NCBI GenBank assembly: GCA_965246745.1
Contig: OZ251980.1
Coordinates: 3,100,001-3,164,000, forward strand
DNA from: JANXMY01 sp965246745
Lineage (GTDB): Bacteria > Armatimonadota > Armatimonadia > Armatimonadales > Capsulimonadaceae
Length of the DNA: 64,000 bases
Direction: 5' to 3'
Within the stretch, counting starts at the first letter, position 1, and the number at the start of each line of letters is the position of its first letter. Under the pieces are notes generated by a model, which saw only the letters and a program-made list of their open reading frames with translations, did not search any database and had not been told where the DNA came from. Position numbers and translations under genes: made by a program. Shown one piece after another: positions 1 to 6,555 of this stretch.

Positions 1-521
1 TGGCGGGCGTCACCCTGCCGAGCTTTGTGCTGGCCCCGGCGCTGATCTTGGTTTTCGCCCTGAAGCTCGGCTGGCTGCCGGTGGCGGGGTGGGGCAGTCC
101 CGAGTATGTGGTGCTGCCGGCGATTGTGCTGGCCGCCCGGCCCGCCGCGCTGATTGCGCGGATGACGCGGGCTTCCATGCTGGAAACGCTGCGGCAGGAC
201 TACATTCGCACGGCCCGCGCCAAAGGGCTGCCGCCGATGACGGTGCTGGTCAAGCACGCCCTGAAAAACGCCTTTCTGCCGGTGCTGACCACCACCGGCG
301 TTTCGCTCGGCTACCTGCTGTCGGGGTCGTTTGTGGTGGAAACCATTTTTGTCGTGCCGGGGGTCGGAGCGTCGTCGGTGTCGTCGGTGTTTGACCGCGA
401 TTACCCGGTCATTCAGGGCACGACGCTGCTTTTGGCGACAATCTTTGTCGTGACCAACCTGGTGATTGACCTGCTGTCCGCCGCGCTCGACCCGCGCGTC
501 AAGTCTTTGGAGGCATCCTAA
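1..521 (+). CDS. ABC transporter permease, DppB/OppB type (5' truncated)
   Basis: Inner-membrane permease subunit of a peptide/nickel-type (Dpp/Opp) ABC importer. The gene runs in from the left edge, so only the last ~172 residues are visible; the frame is open from base 3. The EAA-type cytoplasmic loop that contacts the ATPase is present (DYIRTARAKGLPP), followed by hydrophobic segments and the DPRVK tail usual in this family. It stops immediately before the ATG of the next permease, so the two are co-transcribed. The substrate cannot be read from the permease. Family call is firm; start codon, binding protein and ATPases lie outside the window or are absent. Confidence 0.9.
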   Translation, partial: AGVTLPSFVLAPALILVFALKLGWLPVAGWGSPEYVVLPAIVLAARPAALIARMTRASMLETLRQDYIRTARAKGLPPMTVLVKHALKNAFLPVLTTTGVSLGYLLSGSFVVETIFVVPGVGASSVSSVFDRDYPVIQGTTLLLATIFVVTNLVIDLLSAALDPRVKSLEAS

Positions 522-1430
522 ATGAGCGTTGTTTTGGAGCAGCAGCAGGAGGAAGGGCGAGAGCTGGGCGCGGCGGCCCCGAGCGCGGGGCGGCAGGTCT
601 GGCGGCACCTGCGGCGAAACCCGGCGGCGGTTTTGAGCCTAATCGTGCTGGCGGTGATTGTTCTGACGGCGATTTTTTACCCGCTCGCCTCGCCGTATCG
701 CTACGACAAGCAGACCGGCGACATTTTCAGCGGGGCGTCGGCCCGGCACTGGCTCGGGACCGACGACACGGGGTACGACACGCTGACAAGGCTTGCGGTC
801 GGGGCGCGGATTTCGCTGGCGGTGGGCGTGGGGGTGGAAGCGATTGTGCTGGCTGTTGGGGGCCTGGTCGGGCTGGTCGCGGGCTACTACGGCCGCCGGC
901 TGGACACAGCCTTGATGCGCTTCACCGATTTGATGTTTGCGTTCCCGGACATTCTGCTGGCGATTCTCATCATGGGAGTCATCAAAGACCCGAGCCTTTG
1001 GAACATCTTCGCCGCGCTCGGCATCACCGGCTGGCCGGGCATGGCCCGGCTGATACGCGGGCAGGCGCTGTCGCTGCGAAACCGGGAATATGTCGAAGCC
1101 GCGCGGGCGCTGGGCGTCCCAAGCTCGCAGATTATCCTGCGCCATGTGCTGCCGAATCTGCTGTCGCCGATTATTGTGGCCGCGACCATTGACATCGCAG
1201 GAGTGATTATCGCCGAAGCGACGCTGTCTTTCTTAGGCATCGGCGTTCAGGACCCGATGCCGAGCTGGGGCAAGATGATTTCGGGGCCGCTGGGGTCCGG
1301 CTACTACCGCTCGCACCCCGAGCTGGTCCTCTACCCGGCGCTGTGCTTGTCGCTGACCGTGCTGGCCTTGAACTTTCTGGGGGATGCCCTGCGGGACGCC
1401 CTCGACCCGCGCTCGGAGAAAACCGCTTGA
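522..1430 (+). CDS. ABC transporter permease, DppC/OppC type
   Basis: Second inner-membrane permease of the same Dpp/Opp-type importer, 302 residues, the usual length. A cytoplasmic N-terminus of ~35 residues is followed by a first membrane span (residues ~37-55), a periplasmic loop with the family signature HWLGTDDTGYD, and further spans. The EAA loop (EYVEAARALGVPSSQ) lies near residue 190. The start ATG directly abuts the stop of the preceding permease, indicating translational coupling. No ATPase genes follow, because the next genes are on the opposite strand, so the cassette probably ends here or uses ATPases encoded upstream. Confidence 0.92.
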   Translation: MSVVLEQQQEEGRELGAAAPSAGRQVWRHLRRNPAAVLSLIVLAVIVLTAIFYPLASPYRYDKQTGDIFSGASARHWLGTDDTGYDTLTRLAVGARISLAVGVGVEAIVLAVGGLVGLVAGYYGRRLDTALMRFTDLMFAFPDILLAILIMGVIKDPSLWNIFAALGITGWPGMARLIRGQALSLRNREYVEAARALGVPSSQIILRHVLPNLLSPIIVAATIDIAGVIIAEATLSFLGIGVQDPMPSWGKMISGPLGSGYYRSHPELVLYPALCLSLTVLALNFLGDALRDALDPRSEKTA

Positions 1431-1436
1431 GACGCA

Positions 1437-1643
1437 TCACGGGTCGCCCGGCAGGGTTTCCCAGTCCAGCTCGGCGACCGGCTCAACCGGCTCGGGAACG
1501 CTGGCCGGGGCGCGGGGCGGCGCGTCGGCCAGGACAATCACTTTCACAGTTTCGCCCGCGCGAAACGGCAGGCCGGTCAAAGTCAGCGTGCCGCTCGGAC
1601 CGACCACGGCTTCGGTGCGAAATGCGTCAAGCGGAAAGTTCAT
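1437..1643 (-). CDS. small hypothetical protein
   Basis: A 68-residue protein on the minus strand, six bases after the stop of the SPOR-domain gene and probably translated from the same mRNA. The N-terminal half reads as short beta strands (TLTLTGLPFRAGETVKVIVL), the C-terminal half is Pro/Glu-rich. The strand pattern resembles small AbrB-like or antitoxin-like proteins encoded in front of PIN toxins, but no toxin partner is present and the similarity is only impressionistic. No function is assigned. The gene ends 6 bp from the convergent permease stop. Confidence 0.5.
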   Translation of the reverse strand: MNFPLDAFRTEAVVGPSGTLTLTGLPFRAGETVKVIVLADAPPRAPASVPEPVEPVAELDWETLPGDP

Positions 1644-1649
1644 AGCGCC

Positions 1650-2492
1650 TCACGGGACCATCGGCGAGATAAACGCGGCGTAGCCTTTTTTCTGGAGGTC
1701 ATCGGCGGCTTTGGACGCGCCGTTTTTGGAGCGGTATGCGCCGACCTGGACTTTGTACACCAAATGGTCGCCGTCGCGCTCGCTGCGGGTGCTGGCGCTG
1801 AACCCTTCGGCGCGGAGGGTGTCGGCGACCGAGCGGGCATTGCTTTCATCGGTGTACGCCCCGGTCTGCACCCGAAACTGCGCCCGGCCGCCGCTTTCGG
1901 TCTGCGCTCTGCCGGCGGGCGGCTTGTCGCTCCCCTGCTGACCGGCTTCGGGGTCGGAGGCGGCGGGAGCGGGCTTGGGAGCGCCGACCCGCTCAAAGTC
2001 CGGGTCGGCGGGAGCGGGCGGCGGGGAGACCGGCGGCGGGGAAGCAGCCGAGTCCGGCGTGTCTGGAGCGGTTTCCGTGGCGGGCGGCGCTCCCGAAATG
2101 TCGGGGGAGGTAGGTGTGCCCGAGTCGCTCGGCACGCCTTCGGTGCGGCGGGATTTCGGCTTGGGCGCTGCCGCTTCCTGGCTTGCTTCCGGGTCGGCGG
2201 CCGGCACGGGGGGAGCGACCCGGCGCAGAACCGGCTGGCGCTGCTCTTCAATCACAATGCGCGGAGCGCCCGGCGCGGTGTAGTTGCCGTTGGCAAGGTG
2301 CGGGTGGATCAGCGACGGGTTAAGCTTCGGGGCGGGCGGCAGGGTCGCCGAAACGGGCGGCTGCGCGGCCTGCTCGGCGGGATGCGGCAGGCGGGCGCTG
2401 CCGAACAGGTAGCCGAGCGCCGCGCCGCCGGCGATGACGGCGGCCCCGGCCCCAAGAACTTTGACGACGGTGCTGGACTGCGAGCGTGCCAC
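1650..2492 (-). CDS. SPOR-domain protein with N-terminal membrane anchor
   Basis: A 280-residue protein predicted to sit in the inner membrane with its C-terminus in the periplasm. Residues ~10-30 form a single membrane anchor (LGAGAAVIAGGAALGYLFG). A long Pro/Ala/Ser-rich linker (~35-200) follows, then a C-terminal SPOR domain (~205-278) built of two related halves (FRVQTGAYTDESNARSVADT and YKVQVGAYRSKNGASKAADD). SPOR domains bind denuded peptidoglycan glycan strands at division sites, so a role in cell-envelope or septal biology is likely. The start is a GTG. The leader before it is an A/G-rich run with GACG(C/T)AAA motifs repeated at least four times. Confidence 0.85.
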   Translation of the reverse strand: MARSQSSTVVKVLGAGAAVIAGGAALGYLFGSARLPHPAEQAAQPPVSATLPPAPKLNPSLIHPHLANGNYTAPGAPRIVIEEQRQPVLRRVAPPVPAADPEASQEAAAPKPKSRRTEGVPSDSGTPTSPDISGAPPATETAPDTPDSAASPPPVSPPPAPADPDFERVGAPKPAPAASDPEAGQQGSDKPPAGRAQTESGGRAQFRVQTGAYTDESNARSVADTLRAEGFSASTRSERDGDHLVYKVQVGAYRSKNGASKAADDLQKKGYAAFISPMVP

Positions 2493-2641
2493 GAGATACC
2501 CCTTTCGCTTTCTTTGCGTCTTTTCTTTACGTCTATTGTTTACGTCTTCTTTTTGCGTCTTTTGTTTGCGCTTTCTTTGCCTGCTCTACTATACGCCTTG
2601 ACGGGGCGTTTTGTCAAGATGGAATCACGGACGGCTCCCGC

Positions 2642-2671
2642 TTGACAGCGCCTGCCCGGCGCGTGTATAAT
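2642..2671 (+). promoter_or_regulatory. sigma-70-type promoter of the T-box operon
   Basis: Perfect consensus hexamers: TTGACA (2642-2647), an 18-base spacer, TATAAT (2666-2671). Transcription should begin near 2678, at the 5' end of the T-box leader. Confidence 0.85.
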
Positions 2672-2677
2672 AGGCGG

Positions 2678-3020
2678 ACAACTGAATTGAAGCATGAATT
2701 GATGCAAACGGCGATGACGAAGAAGAGTACGCCGCGTTTTTGTTCTTGACAGAGAGCCGGGGAAGCTGAAAACCGGCAGAACACGCGCGGCGGAACATGG
2801 CTTCCGAGCCGGGTGGAGGAACAAGGGCCTTTCGGGGCGCTTCAGTAGTTCACTCCGGGTGGCCCCCGTGACCGGGCCGGGGTTAAGCGGCGCTTTCAAG
2901 TGCGGCCGGACCCGTCAAGGCGCTCCGCCGCGAGGCGGGCGCGAAGCAAGGTGGTACCACGAAGGCAGACAGCTTTTCGTCCTTGACAAACGTGTTTGTG
3001 TCGGACGCAAGGCTTTTTTT
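2678..3020 (+). promoter_or_regulatory. T-box riboswitch (tRNA-sensing leader), Met or Thr specifier
   Basis: All main T-box parts are visible. Stem I: base helix GAAG (2719-2722)/CTTC (2801-2804); specifier internal loop with AGTA (2726-2729) opposite GAA (2793-2795); helix GCCGCG (2731-2736)/CGCGGC (2786-2791); helix GTTCT (2742-2746)/AGAAC (2778-2782); and an AGAGAG-containing apical hairpin (2751-2777). Antiterminator: CAAGG (2947-2951)/CCTTG (2981-2985) enclosing the bulge TGGTACC (2952-2958) and helix ACGAA/TTCGT. UGGU can pair with a tRNA ending ACCA. By alignment to the Bacillus glyQS layout (GAA, one base, codon, purine) the specifier is ATG at 2797-2799; ACA (Thr) at 2795-2797 is an overlapping alternative but is followed by T instead of a purine. 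Confidence 0.9.
2981..3020 (+). terminator. T-box-controlled intrinsic terminator
   Basis: CCTTG (2981-2985) pairs with CAAGG (3008-3012), followed by C and seven T (3014-3020); an inner GACAAAC/GTTTGT helix strengthens it. CCTTG is the same strand used by the antiterminator, so the two folds exclude each other. Confidence 0.85.
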
Positions 3021-3057
3021 GTGCGTTTTCGCACACGCTGAGAGTGGAGGCTGATTG

Positions 3058-4341
3058 ATGGCGAACGTGCTGGGATTGAAATGCCGCGAATGCGGCCAAA
3101 CGTATGACAAAGCGCCGATCCATGTCTGCGAGCTGTGCTTCGGACCGCTGGAAGTGCAGTACGACTACGCGGCGGGACCCCAAATCACGCGCGAGCGGAT
3201 TGAACGCGGGCCGCTTTCCATGTGGCGCTACGCGGACCTTTTGCCGCTCGACGGTCCGCCGACGGTCGGCAAGCAAGTCGGCTTCACGCCGCTTGTGAAG
3301 GCCGACAACCTGGCGCGGGCGCTCGGCATGGACGAAGTGTATGTCAAAAACGACGCCGTGAGTCACCCAACTTTGTCGTTTAAAGACCGCGTGGTCGCCG
3401 TGGCGCTGTCGAAAGCCCGCGAATTCGGCTTTCAGACCGTCGGATGTGCGTCCACGGGAAATCTCGCAAATTCCGTCGCCGCGCATGCCGCCGAAGGCGG
3501 GTTTGAGGCGTATATTTTCATTCCGCACGATTTAGAGCAGGGCAAAGTGGTCGGAACGCTGATCTACGGCGCGACCGTGCTGAGCGTGCAGGGCAACTAC
3601 GATGAAGTCAACCGCTTATGCTCGGAAGTCGCCGGCAAGTACGGCTGGGGCCTGGCGAATGTCAATTTAAGGCCGTTTTACGGCGACGGCTCCAAGACCT
3701 ACGGCTACGAGATCGCCGAGCAGCTCGGCTGGAAAGCCCCGCAGCATATCGTCTGCCCGTCGGCGGGCGGGTCGCTCGTGACGAAAATCTACAAAGCGCT
3801 GCAAGAATTCCACACGCTTGGCCTGATTGACGGCGTCCCGACCAAGATGTATGTCGCGCAGGCGACCGGCTGCGCTCCCATCGCCACCATGGTCAAAGAG
3901 CGGGCCGAGATTATGCGCCCGGTCCGGCCCAACACCATCGCCAAATCCATCGCCATCGGCAACCCGGCCGACGGCTACTACGCCGCCGAAACCTGCCGCA
4001 AATCCGGCGGCTGGGCGGAAGACGTGTCTGATGACGAAGTGGTGGAAGGCATCGAGCTTTTGGCCCGCACCGAAGGCATCTTCACCGAGACGGCGGGCGG
4101 GGTCACGGTTGCGACCGCGCGAAAACTCATCGGTCAGGGGCGTATCCCGAAGAACGAAAGTTTGGTGATCTGCATCACCGGCAACGGCCTGAAAACCATT
4201 GACGCCGTGCTCGGCAAGCTCGGCAAAACCATCCCGATTGCGCCATCGCTGGCGTCGCTGGAAGACGCGCTGACGGCCCGCGCCCATGCGCTGCCGGCGG
4301 CCCGCGTGCCGGCGGGCGCAGGAGAGCTGGTTGCGGCTTAA
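3058..4341 (+). CDS. thrC: threonine-synthase-family PLP enzyme (divergent; possible sulfur-transfer role)
   Basis: A 427-residue fold-type II PLP enzyme of the threonine synthase family, which normally converts O-phosphohomoserine to threonine. A zinc-ribbon-like N-terminus has Cys 9, 12, 24 and 27 (CRECG...CELC). The PLP lysine is K109 in HPTLSFKDRVV, which departs from the canonical NPTGSFKDRG. The phosphate-binding stretch is near residue 127 (CASTGNLANS). The start is ATG 3058, seven bases after GGAGG; a TTG one codon upstream is less well placed. It is first in an operon behind a T-box and shares the transcript with a MoaD-like sulfur carrier and a NIL protein, so it may use a thiocarboxylate donor to make homocysteine. 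Family is certain; substrate is not. Confidence 0.85.
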   Translation: MANVLGLKCRECGQTYDKAPIHVCELCFGPLEVQYDYAAGPQITRERIERGPLSMWRYADLLPLDGPPTVGKQVGFTPLVKADNLARALGMDEVYVKNDAVSHPTLSFKDRVVAVALSKAREFGFQTVGCASTGNLANSVAAHAAEGGFEAYIFIPHDLEQGKVVGTLIYGATVLSVQGNYDEVNRLCSEVAGKYGWGLANVNLRPFYGDGSKTYGYEIAEQLGWKAPQHIVCPSAGGSLVTKIYKALQEFHTLGLIDGVPTKMYVAQATGCAPIATMVKERAEIMRPVRPNTIAKSIAIGNPADGYYAAETCRKSGGWAEDVSDDEVVEGIELLARTEGIFTETAGGVTVATARKLIGQGRIPKNESLVICITGNGLKTIDAVLGKLGKTIPIAPSLASLEDALTARAHALPAARVPAGAGELVAA

Positions 4342-4412
4342 AGCGCCTTGATCCGTGGCGCAGTTTACGGCGCAGGCGGCGGCGGGTAAATCAAAGCACA
4401 GGAGACAATCCC

Positions 4413-5126
4413 ATGCGCGTCAAACTCGCCGCTCTGCCGGCCATTTTAGCTGTATTTGTGTCTGCGCCGGCCGCTCAGGCACAAGACATCAATGTCAACG
4501 GCAGCTTGGGCAATTTGTACCAAAATCTGTACCTGTCCACGCACATGTTCGGCGGGGGCGGGGGCGGCCGCCGCACGCACCGGGTTGTTCGTCCGGCGCA
4601 TGCGTCGCCGGTATGGAACGCCGCGCCGGCCCGCTCGGCGACTTTGAAGCGCCTGATCGCCGCGCTGCCGGCGGAAAACCGCGCTTCGGGCCGGGCCGCG
4701 CTGACCCAAGCGCTTGGGACCTACCCGGCGATTGTGCGCTACGCGGCGAAAACCGAAGGCATTCCGCTAAGTCCGAGCGATCCGCGCGACGCGGCGACCC
4801 TGGCCGGCGTGCTGTCGTATCAGTGCTTAGTCGGCCACGACATCACGGCGAGCCAGTTTCGAGCCGAGCATGCCGCCACCCGCCGAACATTTGCAAGCCA
4901 TGAAACCACGGCGGCAGAGATGCAGAGCACCGGGGAAGTCTATTCGGCGGCAATCTGCCTGATGGTGATGCTGAAAGCCTATGCAGGCAACCCGCAGAAC
5001 AAGGACCCGGACCTGACGCGCCGTCAGCTTCAGCAGCTTGCGCTGAAAACATTCCAAGTCGGCTACAAAAGCGCCGACTACGCGCAGTTTGCCGCGACGG
5101 ACCACGGCATCGTCAAAACGCAGTAA
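4413..5126 (+). CDS. secreted protein of unknown function
   Basis: A 237-residue protein with a clear Sec signal peptide (residues 1-23, cleavage after AQA) followed by a Gly-rich patch and an Arg-rich stretch near residues 50-60. The rest (~70-237) is mostly helical, with RLIAALPAENRASGRAALTQ and a hydrophobic YSAAICLMVMLKAY segment. I do not recognise a domain with confidence; it loosely recalls helical DUF6683-type secreted proteins. It begins 71 bases after the threonine-synthase-like gene (SD AGGAG) and ends 18 bases before the HemQ-like gene. No terminator lies between them, so it belongs to the T-box operon. Its link to the amino-acid genes is unexplained. Confidence 0.7.
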   Translation: MRVKLAALPAILAVFVSAPAAQAQDINVNGSLGNLYQNLYLSTHMFGGGGGGRRTHRVVRPAHASPVWNAAPARSATLKRLIAALPAENRASGRAALTQALGTYPAIVRYAAKTEGIPLSPSDPRDAATLAGVLSYQCLVGHDITASQFRAEHAATRRTFASHETTAAEMQSTGEVYSAAICLMVMLKAYAGNPQNKDPDLTRRQLQQLALKTFQVGYKSADYAQFAATDHGIVKTQ

Positions 5127-5144
5127 GCCTTAGAAACACACACC

Positions 5145-5924
5145 ATGAGAGCGTATCGTGAGAACCTCGCGCCCGATGAAGAAGCGCGTTACCAGGAAAT
5201 GCGGAAGGCCGACGCCGAATCGCCCCGCCAGTTTGTCAACTTTGCGTTTTACAAGCTGGACCCAGTGTTCCGGCGCGAGCTGAGCGACGCCGAGCGGGCG
5301 GATGCGGCGGCGGAGCTGGCCTCGGTGATTGAAGACGCGAAATCGCGCTTTTTGATTTACCCGTTCAGCACTCTGGGCATCCGGCCCGAGTGCGATTTTC
5401 TGCTGTGGCGGGTTTCCTACCGCATTGAAGACTTTGAAGAAACCACGGCGGCGATGCTTCGGACGCGCATGGGCCAGTATTTGTCCACGCCGTATTCGTA
5501 CCTGGCGATGACCAAAACGTCTATTTATGTAGACGAGCACGATTTCGACGACCGCGAGCCGGGCCGCAAGCAGATTGTCATCGGCGGCGGCAAGTACCTG
5601 TTCGTGTACCCGTTCATCAAGACGCGGGCGTGGTACCGGCTCTCCGACGACGAGCGGCGGCGGGCGATGCGCGAGCATATTTTAGTCGGCCACGATTACC
5701 CGAGCATCAAGCTCAACACGACGTACTCGTTCGGGCTGGACGACCAGGAGTTTGTGGTCGCGTTTGAAAGCGACTACCCGCAGGACTTTTTGGATTTGGT
5801 GCACCGGCTGCGCGAAAGCGAAGCCAGCGCGTACACCGAGCGCGATGTACCCGTTTTCACGTGTCTGCGGCAGGACATTCGGACGATTTTAGCCCGCGCC
5901 GGCGGCGTGAAAGAGGAGATTTGA
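5145..5924 (+). CDS. hemQ: chlorite dismutase / HemQ-like haem protein
   Basis: A 259-residue member of the chlorite dismutase superfamily, whose HemQ (ChdC) branch decarboxylates coproheme to haem b in the coproporphyrin pathway. The two ferredoxin-like halves and the family motifs are visible: FVNFAFYKLDP (~30), RMGQYLSTPYSYLAMTK (~108) and the haem-proximal region MREHILVGHDYPSIKLNTTY (~175-194) with His178 and His183, followed by FGLDDQEFVVAFE. Length matches HemQ. It starts 18 bases after the secreted-protein gene and is followed within 19 bases by the sulfur-carrier gene, so it is co-transcribed. HemQ rather than true chlorite dismutase is the likelier role, but no other haem gene is in the window. 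Confidence 0.82.
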   Translation: MRAYRENLAPDEEARYQEMRKADAESPRQFVNFAFYKLDPVFRRELSDAERADAAAELASVIEDAKSRFLIYPFSTLGIRPECDFLLWRVSYRIEDFEETTAAMLRTRMGQYLSTPYSYLAMTKTSIYVDEHDFDDREPGRKQIVIGGGKYLFVYPFIKTRAWYRLSDDERRRAMREHILVGHDYPSIKLNTTYSFGLDDQEFVVAFESDYPQDFLDLVHRLRESEASAYTERDVPVFTCLRQDIRTILARAGGVKEEI

Positions 5925-5938
5925 AAAGAGGAGACTTG
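5908..5938 (+). repeat. duplicated ribosome-binding segment
   Basis: Two near-identical copies of TGAAAAGAGGAGA-like sequence stand in tandem just before the MoaD/ThiS gene, so its leader carries two GAGGAG boxes. The second is the better spaced one. Confidence 0.7.
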
Positions 5939-5943
5939 AAGAA

Positions 5944-6237
5944 ATGGCAGTGACTGTACTTATTCCAACCCCGTCGCGCAAGTTCACGGCGGGCGAGGAC
6001 ACAGTGACGGTGGACGCGCAGACAATCACCGGCCTAGTGGACGCGCTCGACGCCGCGCATCCCGGCCTCGGCGGCAGCCTGCGAAAGCCCGACGGCACGC
6101 TGAATAAATATGTCAACATTTATGTCAACGACGAAGACATTCGGTTCTTGAACGGGTCGGACACGGCGCTCAAAGACGGCGACCAAGTTTCCATCGTGCC
6201 GGCGATTGCGGGCGGTTTGATTGCGGGGGGAGTGTAA
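5944..6237 (+). CDS. MoaD/ThiS-family ubiquitin-like sulfur carrier
   Basis: A 97-residue beta-grasp protein. These carriers are adenylated at a C-terminal Gly-Gly by an E1-like enzyme, converted to a thiocarboxylate and used as sulfur donors (molybdopterin, thiamin, cysteine via CysO, homocysteine via HcyS). The family end DQVSIVPAIAGG reaches GG at residues 90-91, but six further residues follow (LIAGGV), giving a second GG one residue before the end. Either tail would need trimming before activation. No E1 (MoeB/ThiF) or JAMM protease gene is adjacent. Its place in a T-box operon with a threonine-synthase-like enzyme and a NIL protein favours amino-acid sulfur transfer over cofactor synthesis. 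Confidence 0.88.
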   Translation: MAVTVLIPTPSRKFTAGEDTVTVDAQTITGLVDALDAAHPGLGGSLRKPDGTLNKYVNIYVNDEDIRFLNGSDTALKDGDQVSIVPAIAGGLIAGGV

Positions 6238-6241
6238 GCTT

Positions 6242-6481
6242 ATGGCCGTCGAGCGCTTCAATCTGACGTTTAACAAGCTGATGTACAATCAGCCGATTGT
6301 GTATAATTTGGGCAAAAAGTACCGTTTGGTCACAATCATCGAAAAAGCCAATGTTTCCGAAGAAGCCGGCTGGATGCAGGTGGCATTTAACGGCGACACC
6401 GACGAAGTGCAGCGGGCGATTGCCGACCTCAACACCATCGGCGTCGTTGTAACACCCACCGAGATCGCAACGCTGACCTAA
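6242..6481 (+). CDS. NIL-domain protein
   Basis: A 79-residue protein consisting almost entirely of one NIL domain, the small ferredoxin-fold module found at the C-terminus of MetN and in archaeal ferredoxin fusions implicated in sulfide incorporation into homocysteine. Visible features: RFNLTFNKLMYNQPIVYNL at the N-terminus and the GWMQVAFNGDTDEVQRAIADL helix-strand unit near residues 42-62. The chosen ATG (6242) lies four bases after the carrier stop and behind a G-rich SD. It is the last gene of the T-box operon, directly before the terminator. The NIL/MoaD pairing supports a sulfur or methionine role; the biochemical activity of stand-alone NIL proteins is not known. Confidence 0.85.
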   Translation: MAVERFNLTFNKLMYNQPIVYNLGKKYRLVTIIEKANVSEEAGWMQVAFNGDTDEVQRAIADLNTIGVVVTPTEIATLT

Positions 6482-6492
6482 ACATAAGCCCG

Positions 6493-6524
6493 AAAGCCCG
6501 GCGCATTCTGCGCCGGGCTTTTTT
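6493..6524 (+). terminator. rho-independent terminator of the T-box operon
   Basis: AAAGCCCGGCGC (6493-6504), five-base loop, GCGCCGGGCTTTTTT (6510-6524), 12 bases after the NIL gene and before the convergent pilin-type gene. Confidence 0.9.
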
Positions 6525-6555
6525 GGGTGTGGGCGAGACGCTATTCCAAGAGCCG

